A stretch of 64,000 bases of DNA from CAVTRI01 sp963737075 (GTDB lineage Bacteria; Actinomycetota; Acidimicrobiia; Acidimicrobiales; Palsa-688): the NCBI GenBank assembly GCA_963737075.1, contig CAVTRI010000001.1:1922001-1986000 (forward strand), read 5' to 3'. The position numbers were made by a program, and so were the translations under genes. The notes beneath the pieces were generated by a model. The model made no database searches. It had not been told where the DNA came from and was given only the letters and a program-made list of their open reading frames with translations. Position 1 is the first letter of the stretch. Each line of letters opens with the position of its first letter. Of this stretch, positions 15,447 through 22,767 are shown piece by piece.

Positions 15447-16589
15447 ATGCAGCCGTGCGCGGTCGTCGGGATCGGACAGACCAAGCACGCCAAGGCCCGG
15501 GCGGACGTGTCCCAACCCGGCCTCGTGCGCGAGGCGGCCCTGCGGGCGCTCGAGGACGCCGGCGTCGAGTGGGGCGATATCGACGCTGTAGTCGTGGGCA
15601 AGGCGCCGGACGCGTTCGAGGGGGTCATGCAGCCGGAGCTGTTTCTGGCCGATGCCTTGGGCGGGGCGGGCAAGCCGATGCTGCGGGTGCACACCGCGGG
15701 CAGCGTCGGAGGGACGACGGTTCTGGTGGGCGGCCATCTGGTCGAGGCGGGCATACATGACCGGGTGCTGGTCGTTGCGTACGAGAAGCAGTCCGAAGGC
15801 AACGCCCAATGGGGGTTGGCCGGCGGGCGCAGTGGTGGGATCGGGGCGGGCGGCGCGTTCGCCCCGTTCGTGCGCGGCTACATCGAACGCTCGGGGGCAC
15901 CCGAGTACGTCGGCTGGCAGGTGGCCGTCAAAGACCGGCTCAACGCCCTGAAGAACCCGTACGCCCACCTGCAGCTTCCCGACATCAGCCTCGAGCAGGT
16001 CAAGGAGTCGCCGGTCCTGTGGGACCCGTTGCGGTTCTTGGAGTCCTGCCCCTCCTCCGACGGCGCGTGCGCGATGGTGCTGGCGGCTCCGGCCGCGCTG
16101 GGGAGGACGCGGTTCCCGCCGGCCTGGCTGGCGGCGTCGTCGGTGCGGAGCGAGCTCGGCTGGTTTCCCGGGCGGGACCCGGTGCGCCCCCAAGCCGGCG
16201 TCGACTGCGCCCACGACGTCTATCGACAGGCCGGTATTACCGACCCCCGACGCCAGATCGATGTCGCTGAGCTCTACGTGCCGTTCAGCTGGTACGAGCC
16301 GATGTGGCTGGAAGGCCACGACATCGCGCCCCTCGGTGACGGGTGGAAGATGACCGAGGCCGGCGAGACCGAAATGACAGGCTCGTTCCCGGTGAATCCG
16401 TCCGGCGGCGTGCTGTCGTCCAATCCGATCGGGGCGTCCGGCATGCTCCGCCTGGCCGAGGCAGCCATGCAGGTCCGCGGACAGGCCGGCGAACACCAGG
16501 TGGACGGCGCGCGGGTCAGCCTGGGTCAGGCATACGGCGGTAACGCCCAGTACTTCGCGATGGCGATCTTCACCGCGGAGCGCCCCTGA
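15447..16589 (+). CDS. thiolase-like protein of SCP2 type (Ltp3-like)
   Basis: A 380-residue thiolase-superfamily protein beginning MQPCAVVGIGQTKHAKARAD. The segment VHTAGSVGGTTVLVGGHLV occupies the position where degradative thiolases have their catalytic cysteine; here the residues are A-G-S-V-G, so cysteine chemistry is absent. The C-terminal SFPVNPSGGVLSSNPIGASG and LGQAYGGNAQYF motifs are typical of lipid-transfer/thiolase proteins near sterol genes. It likely acts as a complex with the preceding paralogue and the DUF35 proteins in releasing side-chain carbon. It ends 13 bases from the convergent EchA19-like gene. Confidence 0.82.
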   Translation: MQPCAVVGIGQTKHAKARADVSQPGLVREAALRALEDAGVEWGDIDAVVVGKAPDAFEGVMQPELFLADALGGAGKPMLRVHTAGSVGGTTVLVGGHLVEAGIHDRVLVVAYEKQSEGNAQWGLAGGRSGGIGAGGAFAPFVRGYIERSGAPEYVGWQVAVKDRLNALKNPYAHLQLPDISLEQVKESPVLWDPLRFLESCPSSDGACAMVLAAPAALGRTRFPPAWLAASSVRSELGWFPGRDPVRPQAGVDCAHDVYRQAGITDPRRQIDVAELYVPFSWYEPMWLEGHDIAPLGDGWKMTEAGETEMTGSFPVNPSGGVLSSNPIGASGMLRLAEAAMQVRGQAGEHQVDGARVSLGQAYGGNAQYFAMAIFTAERP

Positions 16590-16602
16590 GAAGGGTTCCC
16601 TA

Positions 16603-17400
16603 TCAGCGCCGCTTGAACTCCGGCAGCCGCTTCTCCTTGAACGCCCGCGGCCCCTCCTTGGCGTCATCACTGGCGAACACCGCCTGGCCGCGCTCCCACT
16701 CCCACGCGAATGCCTCGGCCTCCGTCATGCCCGGCGAGCCGCGCAACGTCTCCAAGACCGCCTCCACCGCCAACGGCCCGTTGGCTCCTACCTGGCTGGC
16801 GATCTCCTTGCCCTTCGCTAGCGCCTGGCCGTCCGCCACTACGTGACCGACCAGCCCCAGCCGGAGCGCCTCTTCGGCGTCGATGTGCTTGCCGGTCAAA
16901 AGGATCTCGGCGGCAGCGGTGTAACCGATCTGCCGCCCGAGTCGGACCGCGGAGCCCGCCATCGGATAGAGCGACCAGCGAACTTCGGACACCCCGAACC
17001 GGGCGCTCCTGCCCGCTACCCGGAGGTCCGTGCCGAGCAGCACCTCGGTCCCGCCGGCGATGGCCACCCCCTCGACCGCGGCCACGATCGGCTTCGGAGG
17101 TCGCTTCACCTTGAGGAAACCTCGCCAAATGAAATCTGGTTCTCGGACCAGGCGTCCGGAGGTGTCAATGGCGTCCTCCTCGTCACTGTCCCCGGCCATG
17201 GCCCGCAGATCTGCCCCGGAGGAGAAGTTGCCACCGGCCCCGGTCAAGACGATGCACCGGACACTGTCGTCCGCGGCGGCCTCATCCCAGGCGTCGCACA
17301 ACAACGACAGCATGGTTCCGGTGAAAGCGTTGAGCCGCTTCGGCCTATTGAGGGTGACGACCATGACCGGTCCGTCGCGTTCGACGAGCACCTGTGCCAT
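16603..17400 (-). CDS. echA19: enoyl-CoA hydratase, EchA19-like
   Basis: A 265-residue crotonase-fold enzyme adding water to a 2-enoyl-CoA in the cytoplasm. Oxyanion-hole segments are NFSSGADLRAM and VEGVAIAGGTEVLLGTDLRV. The stretch FGVSEVRWSLYPMAGSAVRL is almost the same as in mycobacterial EchA19 (from memory), which hydrates the unsaturated sterol side chain. The ending FASDDAKEGPRAFKEKR also matches. ATG 17400 (MAQVLVERDG) is chosen because it overlaps the stop of the upstream amidohydrolase by one base (TGATG); a longer frame to 17457 would lie inside that gene. Assignment to EchA19 is inferred from these motifs. Confidence 0.87.
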   Translation of the reverse strand: MAQVLVERDGPVMVVTLNRPKRLNAFTGTMLSLLCDAWDEAAADDSVRCIVLTGAGGNFSSGADLRAMAGDSDEEDAIDTSGRLVREPDFIWRGFLKVKRPPKPIVAAVEGVAIAGGTEVLLGTDLRVAGRSARFGVSEVRWSLYPMAGSAVRLGRQIGYTAAAEILLTGKHIDAEEALRLGLVGHVVADGQALAKGKEIASQVGANGPLAVEAVLETLRGSPGMTEAEAFAWEWERGQAVFASDDAKEGPRAFKEKRLPEFKRR

Positions 17401-18272
17401 CAGGCAGCATCCAGGTTGAGCACCCGGGCGGCGTTCTCGTACAGGAACTTCGGCCATACGTGGTCTCTAAACGGCACGTCCGTCAGCTCCTTCATGATCC
17501 GTTCAAGCGACAAGCCCATCGGGTAATAGCCGGCATAGATGACCTTGTCCGCACCCCGAGTGTTGGCAAAATCGATCACCGCCTTGGGGTAGTGCTTGGG
17601 AGCGAACGCCGAAGTGGCGTAATGGAGGCCAGGCCACTTCAACATCAGCTTGCACGCCAGCGCCTCCCACGGCTCGCAGCCGTGCAGGGTGACGAACGTC
17701 AGCTCCGGGAAGTCGAACATTACTTCGTCGATCAGCTCCACGTGCTGGCACAACCCCTTCAGGCGGGGTCCTGGAATGCCCGCGTTGACCCACACCGAGA
17801 CGCCGAGCTCCACGCATTTGGAATAGATGGGGTACATCTTCTTGTCGTTGATCGGTACCTGCGGAAATGTGCCCGCTGGAAATACCGACACTCCCCGAAT
17901 ATCGAAGCGCTCTTTGTCTGCGACGATCTTGCGGATAGCCTCCATCCCGTCGTTGGGATCGACGTGGCATTGGGCGACGAACCGGTCAGGATGCTCCGTA
18001 AGCGCCCGCTCAGACGCCCCTCGCCCGGTGCCCACCACGCCCCTCGCGATGCCAAAGCGGTCCATCTCGGCCAGGGTGACTTCGACCGGGTCCCGTTCGT
18101 CGTGATGACCCTCGGGCACGTCCTTGAACATGTACTCGACCGGGAAGCGCATGCCTTCTTTGGATTCGCGGTCCTTCGTCTGCCGGCGGATGAACCCGTA
18201 GGTCGCATCGAAGTCCTCCACCGGGAACCCGATCATGCAGTCGATGATCGGCAACCCCTTGGGCATGGGCAT
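17400..18272 (-). CDS. amidohydrolase-family (PF04909-type) TIM-barrel protein
   Basis: A 290-residue metal-dependent hydrolase or decarboxylase of the amidohydrolase-2 group. Visible features are an early PIIDCMIGFP (the usual HxH is degenerate here), AQCHVDPNDGMEAIRKIV, VTLHGCEPWE, and a closing FLYENAARVLNLD, which is characteristic of this family. Start ATG 18272 follows GGGGAGG by about 7 bases; ATG 18266 or TTG 18293 are possible. It is co-transcribed with the EchA19-like gene (one-base overlap). Similar proteins occur in steroid clusters, but their reaction is unknown. Loss of the HxH motif may mean no metal or a different activity. Confidence 0.75.
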   Translation of the reverse strand: MPMPKGLPIIDCMIGFPVEDFDATYGFIRRQTKDRESKEGMRFPVEYMFKDVPEGHHDERDPVEVTLAEMDRFGIARGVVGTGRGASERALTEHPDRFVAQCHVDPNDGMEAIRKIVADKERFDIRGVSVFPAGTFPQVPINDKKMYPIYSKCVELGVSVWVNAGIPGPRLKGLCQHVELIDEVMFDFPELTFVTLHGCEPWEALACKLMLKWPGLHYATSAFAPKHYPKAVIDFANTRGADKVIYAGYYPMGLSLERIMKELTDVPFRDHVWPKFLYENAARVLNLDAA

Positions 18273-18319
18273 GCGGGCCTCCCCGTCTCGCAAGCTAGAA
18301 TCAGCTTTCAGGTTAGCCG

Positions 18320-18952
18320 ATGCCGCAAAAGACCTCCGTTCCGCCGTTGCCCGCCACGCTGACCGCCGTCCAGCGGGATCGGCGCGACCGCATCGTCGAC
18401 GCCGGACTCGCGTTGCTGCGGGCCCATGACCACACCCAGGTGCAGATGAAGGACGTGGCTGCCGAGGCGGGGGTCGCTCTCGGCACCGTCTACCGCTATT
18501 TCCAGTCGAAAGACCACCTGCTGGCGGAGGCGCTGGCCACGTGGGCCCGGCAGCTGCGGAACCAGATGGAGCGCCGGCCCCTGGCGGGCGCCACCAATGC
18601 CGAGCGACTCACCGACGTGCTGCATCGTTCCATCCGCGCGTTCCAGGGCTGGCCGCAGCTGGCCAAGGTGGTCATGGCGCTGGAGGCGTCGGAAGACCCG
18701 TTCACCAGAGAGATCTTCGCTCGCCACAACGCCGAGACCATGGCGGTGTATGCCGAGGCGCTGCGGGGATTGCCCGACGACGTGGCCGTAGAAGTACTAC
18801 GGGTGGCGGCGGCGGTGTTCGACCTGCAACTACGGCGCTGGGTGGTCGGCGCCCAATCCATTGCCGAGGCCTACGACCGGATCAGCCAAGCTGTATGGAT
18901 CATTTTTGCGTTCTCAGAGGGGGAAGCTGCCCGTGCCCATTCGCGTGGATGA
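18320..18952 (+). CDS. TetR-family regulator upstream of echA20-ipdABC
   Basis: A 210-residue TetR protein. The HTH lies around residues 40-65 (VQMKDVAAEAGVALGTVYRYFQSKDHLL) and is again close to KstR, so it is a paralogue of the repressor at 11451. It sits at the head of the ring-degradation operon, and its last 20 bases overlap the EchA20 start. It is divergent from the amidohydrolase gene. In mycobacteria the corresponding genes are controlled by KstR2, a different TetR protein; this regulator may fill that role here. The 47-base divergent promoter holds a weak dyad GCTA-N16-TAGC (18292-18315) as candidate operator. The ligand is unknown. Confidence 0.8.
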   Translation: MPQKTSVPPLPATLTAVQRDRRDRIVDAGLALLRAHDHTQVQMKDVAAEAGVALGTVYRYFQSKDHLLAEALATWARQLRNQMERRPLAGATNAERLTDVLHRSIRAFQGWPQLAKVVMALEASEDPFTREIFARHNAETMAVYAEALRGLPDDVAVEVLRVAAAVFDLQLRRWVVGAQSIAEAYDRISQAVWIIFAFSEGEAARAHSRG

Positions 18953-19694
18953 CCAGGGCGACGGTGTCGCTCTCGTCGTGATGGATTGCCCGCCGGTCAA
19001 TGCCCTACGCGTCGCGGACTGGTTCACGCTCGCCGACACGCTGGGTCAGCTGTCGGCCGACCCGGCGGTACGGGTGGTGGTGCTCGCCGCCGACGGCAAA
19101 GGATTCAACGCCGGAGTGGACATCAAAGAGATGCAGGAGACACCCGGCTTCGACGCCTTGATCGGGGCCAACCGCGGGTGCGCGGCGGCGTTCACAGCGG
19201 TGTACGACTGCGCGGTGCCGGTAATCGCAGCGGTGCACGGGTTCTGCCTCGGGGGCGGCGTCGGCTTGGCGGGCAACGCCGATATGGTCGTCGCCGCCGA
19301 CGACGCCTGGTTCGGCCTGCCGGAGGTGGACCGCGGGGCACTGGGGGCGGCCACCCATCTGGCCAGACTGGTCCCCCAGCACCGGATGCGAGCCATGGTG
19401 TACATGGGAGCCACGGTCACGGCGTCGGAGCTCCACGCGTACGGCTCGGTGTGGCGTGTGGTGCCGCCATCGGATCTGCGAAGCTCCGCCTTCGAGGCGG
19501 CCGGCGCGATCGCCACCAAGTCACCGGCGGTGATCCGGGCGGCAAAGCAGTCACTCAACGGGATCGACCCCGTCGACGTGAAGCGCTCCTACCGCTACGA
19601 GCAGGGGTTCACGTTCGAGCTCAACCTGGCTGGCGTGGCGGACGAGCACCGGGACGCGTTCGTAGAAAAGCGGCCGACGGACACGTCACGATGA
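18933..19694 (+). CDS. echA20: enoyl-CoA hydratase-family hydrolase, EchA20-like (steroid ring D)
   Basis: A 253-residue crotonase-fold protein starting at GTG 18933 (VPIRVDDQGDGVALVVMDCP), overlapping the TetR gene by 20 bases. Oxyanion-hole segments are GKGFNAGVDIKEM and VHGFCLGGGVGLAGNADMVV. From its place before ipdA-ipdB-ipdC, the order known in mycobacteria (echA20-ipdA-ipdB-ipdC), it is assigned as the hydrolase opening the last steroid ring of HIP-CoA-derived intermediates. Its TGA is the overlap point of a relay mini-cistron leading to ipdA. Family certain; specific function strongly supported by synteny. Confidence 0.88.
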   Translation: MPIRVDDQGDGVALVVMDCPPVNALRVADWFTLADTLGQLSADPAVRVVVLAADGKGFNAGVDIKEMQETPGFDALIGANRGCAAAFTAVYDCAVPVIAAVHGFCLGGGVGLAGNADMVVAADDAWFGLPEVDRGALGAATHLARLVPQHRMRAMVYMGATVTASELHAYGSVWRVVPPSDLRSSAFEAAGAIATKSPAVIRAAKQSLNGIDPVDVKRSYRYEQGFTFELNLAGVADEHRDAFVEKRPTDTSR

Positions 19695-19759
19695 GCGGCC
19701 CGGGAGGCCGCTCCAGAGTGGCAGACTGGCCCAGCGTGCCCTGGACGGTGGGCCAGTGA
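19691..19759 (+). repeat. RTGA relay module G: diverged 22-codon mini-cistron between echA20 and ipdA
   Basis: It has the same length as the other modules (64 bases from the T of the stop to the first base of the start), with no gaps when aligned to module A, although the head is diverged (TGAGCGGCCCGGGAGGCCGC). The mini-ORF starts at the ATG overlapping the echA20 stop (ATGA) and ends at the TGA overlapping the ipdA GTG (GTGA). The 3' half folds with a perfect 9-base stem, ACTGGCCCA with TGGGCCAGT. Proline at codon 17 and valine at codon 20 are shared with all other modules. Confidence 0.7.
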
Positions 19760-20568
19760 CTGACAAACGTCTCAGCGAAGCGGACGTCGTCGCCCAGCTG
19801 GAGGACGGGATGACGATCGGCATCGGTGGGTGGGGCAGCCGCCGCAAGCCGATGTCGATCGTGCGGGCCATTGCCCGCAGCCCGCTGCGCGATCTGACCG
19901 TCGTCAGCTTCGCCGGGCCCGACCTCGGCCTGCTGTGCGCTACTGGCAAGGTCCGGCGCGCGGTGTACCCGTTCGCGACGCTCGATTCCATTGCGTTGGA
20001 GCCGCACTTTCGTGCCGCCCGCCAGCGCGGTGAGGTGGAGGACGAACCATGGGACGAGGGGATGTTCGTGCTCGGCCTGCAAGCGGCGGCGTGGCGGGTG
20101 CCGTTCCTGCCCACCCGGGCCGGGCTGGGCTCCGACCTGGAGAGGCTCAATCCACGATTGGCGCGGGTGCGATCGCCATTCGACGACGGCCTCGATCTCG
20201 TGGCGGTCCCCGCCTTGCGCCTCGACGCCGCGCTCTGCCACCTCAACCGGGCCGACCAGCGCGGCAATGCCAGCTACCTGGGGCCCGATCTCTACTTCGA
20301 TGACCTGTTCCTGCGGGCCGCACCGTTGCGGCGCTTCGTGTCGGTGGAGCGTGTCGTGCCAACCGACAAGCTCGCCGCCGAGGCGGGAACGGAGCTGCGG
20401 GTGCGGGTCGCCCGCATGATGGTAGATGGGGTGGTGGAGGCGCCCGGCGGGGCGGCGTTCACATCCTGTACGCCCGACTATGAGCGCGACGAGGCGCAGC
20501 AGGCCCGGTACGCGGCGGCCGCCTCCTCGCCCGAGGCATGGGACGTGTTCGCAAAGGAGTGGTTGTGA
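19756..20568 (+). CDS. ipdA: CoA-transferase-family hydrolase, alpha subunit (IpdA)
   Basis: A 270-residue family I CoA-transferase fold protein beginning MTDKRLSEADVVAQLEDG, with the GMTIGIGGWGSRRKPMSIV segment typical of IpdA. IpdA and IpdB form a heterotetramer that, in mycobacteria, hydrolyses the last carbocycle (ring C) intermediate of cholesterol rather than transferring CoA. Start GTG 19756 is overlapped by the relay stop. Its own stop (20566-20568) is followed by an unusual 174-base spacer with a tandem duplication before ipdB. Gene order echA20-ipdA-ipdB-ipdC supports the assignment. Confidence 0.9.
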   Translation: MTDKRLSEADVVAQLEDGMTIGIGGWGSRRKPMSIVRAIARSPLRDLTVVSFAGPDLGLLCATGKVRRAVYPFATLDSIALEPHFRAARQRGEVEDEPWDEGMFVLGLQAAAWRVPFLPTRAGLGSDLERLNPRLARVRSPFDDGLDLVAVPALRLDAALCHLNRADQRGNASYLGPDLYFDDLFLRAAPLRRFVSVERVVPTDKLAAEAGTELRVRVARMMVDGVVEAPGGAAFTSCTPDYERDEAQQARYAAAASSPEAWDVFAKEWL

Positions 20569-20622
20569 AGCGCGGGCGGCCATGGCGCGGCTTCACGGGC
20601 CGGCCGAGCGGCATCGCCGCCG

Positions 20623-20780
20623 GGCGGCCATGGGTGCGGGGCAGAGCCCCACGGACGGCACTGTGAGCGCTCCCACGCGGGCAGAGGTGTGCATCGTCGC
20701 GAGGCGGCCATGGGTGTGGGGCAGAGCCCCACGGACGGCACTGTGAGCGCTCCCACGCGGGCAGAGGTGTGCATCGTCGC
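20623..20780 (+). repeat. 80-base tandem duplication across the ipdA-ipdB junction and ipdB start
   Basis: Two copies (20623-20700 and 20703-20780) with an 80-base period and one internal difference. Each contains GGCGGCCATGGG, a hairpin (GGGGC-AGA-GCCCC) and the first 38 bases of ipdB beginning GTGAGCGCTCCC. The first copy therefore reads as a 26-codon mini-ORF (20663-20746) whose TGA overlaps the true ipdB GTG (20743) as GTGA, the same arrangement as in the relay modules. A third, degenerate GGCGGCCATGG is at 20576. Confidence 0.75.
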
Positions 20781-21504
20781 CCTGGCCGAGTGTTTTCGCG
20801 GCGACGGCGAGATCCTCGCCAACCCGATCGGCACCATCCCGATGATCGCCGGCCGGCTGGCCCGGGCGACGTTCGAGCCGGACCTGATGTGCACCGACGG
20901 CGAGGCGCTGTTGGTTGCCGGCGACGAGGCGTTCGAGTGGCCGGGCGGGAAGGTGATCGAGTACTCCAATTCGTACCGGTCGATGTTCGACGTGGTGTGG
21001 TCCGGCCGGCGTCACGTGATCATGGGCGCCACTCAGCTCGACCCCTTCGGCAACCACAACTTCGCCGCCGTCGGCGACGATTACACCCGACCGAAGGTGC
21101 AGATGATCGGCTTTCGGGGAGCGCCGGGGAACACGGTCAACCACGCCACCAGCTACTGGGTGGCGACCCACACCCGCCGCGTGTTCGTGGATCGCGTCGA
21201 TGTCGTCTGCGGAGTCGGATGGGACCGGGCCGAAGGGGCCGGACCGGCGGCGACCGAGTTCTTCGACCTCCGCCGGGTGGTGACCAGCCTCTGTGTGTTC
21301 GATTTCGGCGGCCCAGCCCACCGGCTCCGGCTGGCGAGCGTCCACCCCGGCGTCTCGGTCGAGGACGTGGAAGCCGCGACCGGCTTCGCCTTTCCCCGAA
21401 TAGAGCCAACTCCCGAAACGCGGGTGCCGTCTGACGAGGAACTGCGACTGATCCGGGAGGTCATCGACCCCGCCAACTTGAGAGAAACGGAACGCTTGTC
21501 GTGA
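20743..21504 (+). CDS. ipdB: CoA-transferase-family hydrolase, beta subunit (IpdB)
   Basis: A 253-residue partner of IpdA. It contains RAEVCIVALAECFRGDGEIL at the start, FEPDLMCTDGEALLVAG, and SRRVFVDRVDVVCG-like C-terminal elements (here TRRVFVDRVDVVCGVGWDR) of the subfamily. GTG 20743 is the start because the protein then aligns with IpdB from its first strand; an identical GTG 80 bases earlier belongs to a duplicated 5' end. The stop overlaps the ipdC GTG by 4 bases (GTGA). It acts with IpdA in opening ring C of the steroid nucleus. Confidence 0.9.
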   Translation: MSAPTRAEVCIVALAECFRGDGEILANPIGTIPMIAGRLARATFEPDLMCTDGEALLVAGDEAFEWPGGKVIEYSNSYRSMFDVVWSGRRHVIMGATQLDPFGNHNFAAVGDDYTRPKVQMIGFRGAPGNTVNHATSYWVATHTRRVFVDRVDVVCGVGWDRAEGAGPAATEFFDLRRVVTSLCVFDFGGPAHRLRLASVHPGVSVEDVEAATGFAFPRIEPTPETRVPSDEELRLIREVIDPANLRETERLS

Positions 21505-22589
21505 GCGCCCTGCACACTCCCGCCTGCGAGTTGCTCGGCGTGCGGTGGCCCATCGTGCAGACGGGAATGGGCTGGGTGGCGGGGCCCCGGCTCGCCGCCG
21601 CCACCTCCGCGGCCGGGGGGCTCGGCATTCTGGCGTCGGCGACGATGTCCTACGACCAGCTGGTCGCCGCCATCGCCGAGGTGCGCAGCCGCACAGACGC
21701 TCCCTTCGGCGTGAATCTGCGGACCGACCACGCCGACGCTTCCCGGATCGTCGATTTGTTGATCCGGGAGCGGGTACCGGTCGCCAGCTTCGCCCAGCCC
21801 CCGAGCCCGGAGATGATCGCCCGGCTCAAAGAGGGCGGGGTGGTGACCATGCCGACGATCGCCGCCCCCCGCCACGCCGAGAAGGTGGCGGGCTGGGGTG
21901 TCGACCTGGTGATCGCCCAGGGCCACGAGGGCGGGGGCCACACCGGCGCCATCCCAACGAGCCTGCTGCTGCCTGCCGTCACCCGCACGGTCGGGATCCC
22001 GGTGCTGGGAGCGGGCGGGTTTCACGACGGTCGAGGCCTCGTGGCCGCCCTGGCGTGGGGCGCGGCCGGGGTCGCGATGGGGACGCGGTTCCTGCTCACC
22101 CAGGAGAGCACGGTGCCCGACGAGGTGAAGGCGCGCTACCTGGCCGCGGCGCTCACAGACACCGTGGTCACCCGGGCGGTCGACGGCGTCCCGCAGCGGG
22201 TGATCCGCACGCCGCTCGTCGAGCGGCTGGAAGGACGAGCAGGCGGGGTGGTCAGAGCGGGGCGGGCGATGGCCAGTGCCCTCCGGTTACGACGGCTGAC
22301 CGACACGTCGCTGACGGAACTGGTCCGGGAGGGAGCGGCGATGAAGCGGCACGGCGAGCTCACGTGGGCGCAGGTGGCGATGGCCGCCAACGCTCCCATG
22401 CTGACGCGGGCCGCCATGGTCGAGGGGCGGTTGGACGCCGGCATCCTGCCCACCGGCCAGGTCACGGGGCTGCTGTCATCGCTCCCGACCGTGGCCGAGC
22501 TGATCGAGGGCATCATGGCCGAGGCCACCTCGGTGCTGGCGTCGCTCGGCGTGGCGGCTGCTTCGGATGCCGCCGCGGGCGCGTCCTGA
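21501..22589 (+). CDS. ipdC: NMO-like flavin reductase of steroid ring degradation (IpdC)
   Basis: A 362-residue FMN TIM-barrel protein. Visible motifs are QTGMGWVAGPRLAAATSAAG, the AQGHEGGGHTGAIPTSLLL loop and VLGAGGFHDGRGLVAALAWG for FMN phosphate. In mycobacteria IpdC reduces an unsaturated CoA intermediate in the same pathway as IpdAB. GTG 21501 overlaps the ipdB stop. The last residues DAAAGAS are encoded in the first unit of a 54-base tandem repeat that continues past the stop. It is a paralogue of the KstR-controlled protein at 12117. Confidence 0.9.
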   Translation: MSALHTPACELLGVRWPIVQTGMGWVAGPRLAAATSAAGGLGILASATMSYDQLVAAIAEVRSRTDAPFGVNLRTDHADASRIVDLLIRERVPVASFAQPPSPEMIARLKEGGVVTMPTIAAPRHAEKVAGWGVDLVIAQGHEGGGHTGAIPTSLLLPAVTRTVGIPVLGAGGFHDGRGLVAALAWGAAGVAMGTRFLLTQESTVPDEVKARYLAAALTDTVVTRAVDGVPQRVIRTPLVERLEGRAGGVVRAGRAMASALRLRRLTDTSLTELVREGAAMKRHGELTWAQVAMAANAPMLTRAAMVEGRLDAGILPTGQVTGLLSSLPTVAELIEGIMAEATSVLASLGVAAASDAAAGAS

Positions 22590-22674
22590 ACTTCCGCGAG
22601 TTGTTGGCGGCCGGCGGCGAATGCCGCCGCGGGCGCGTCCTGAACGTCCGCGAGTTGTTGGCGGCCGGCGGCGA
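22567..22674. repeat. 54-base tandem repeat spanning the ipdC stop codon
   Basis: Two copies (22567-22620 and 22621-22674) with one mismatch. The first copy includes the last codons and stop of ipdC; the second lies wholly after it. CGGCGGC-GAAT-GCCGCCG at the junction can form a 7-base stem. The next gene is on the opposite strand, so the repeat lies in a convergent space and could help end transcription. The rest of the space to 22767 is featureless. Confidence 0.75.
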
Positions 22675-22767
22675 ATTTCAACGAGAAGTCGCGCGTATGC
22701 ACGCGATTTGTCGTCAAGGTTCGCCGGCAGAGGCGAACAACTCGTAGAAGTTCGCCATCTTTTGTGC

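Noticed and set aside
14961..16670. Long minus-strand open frame opposite the thiolase-like genes
   Set aside because: The plus strand has clear family motifs and tight overlaps; the antisense product is low-complexity.
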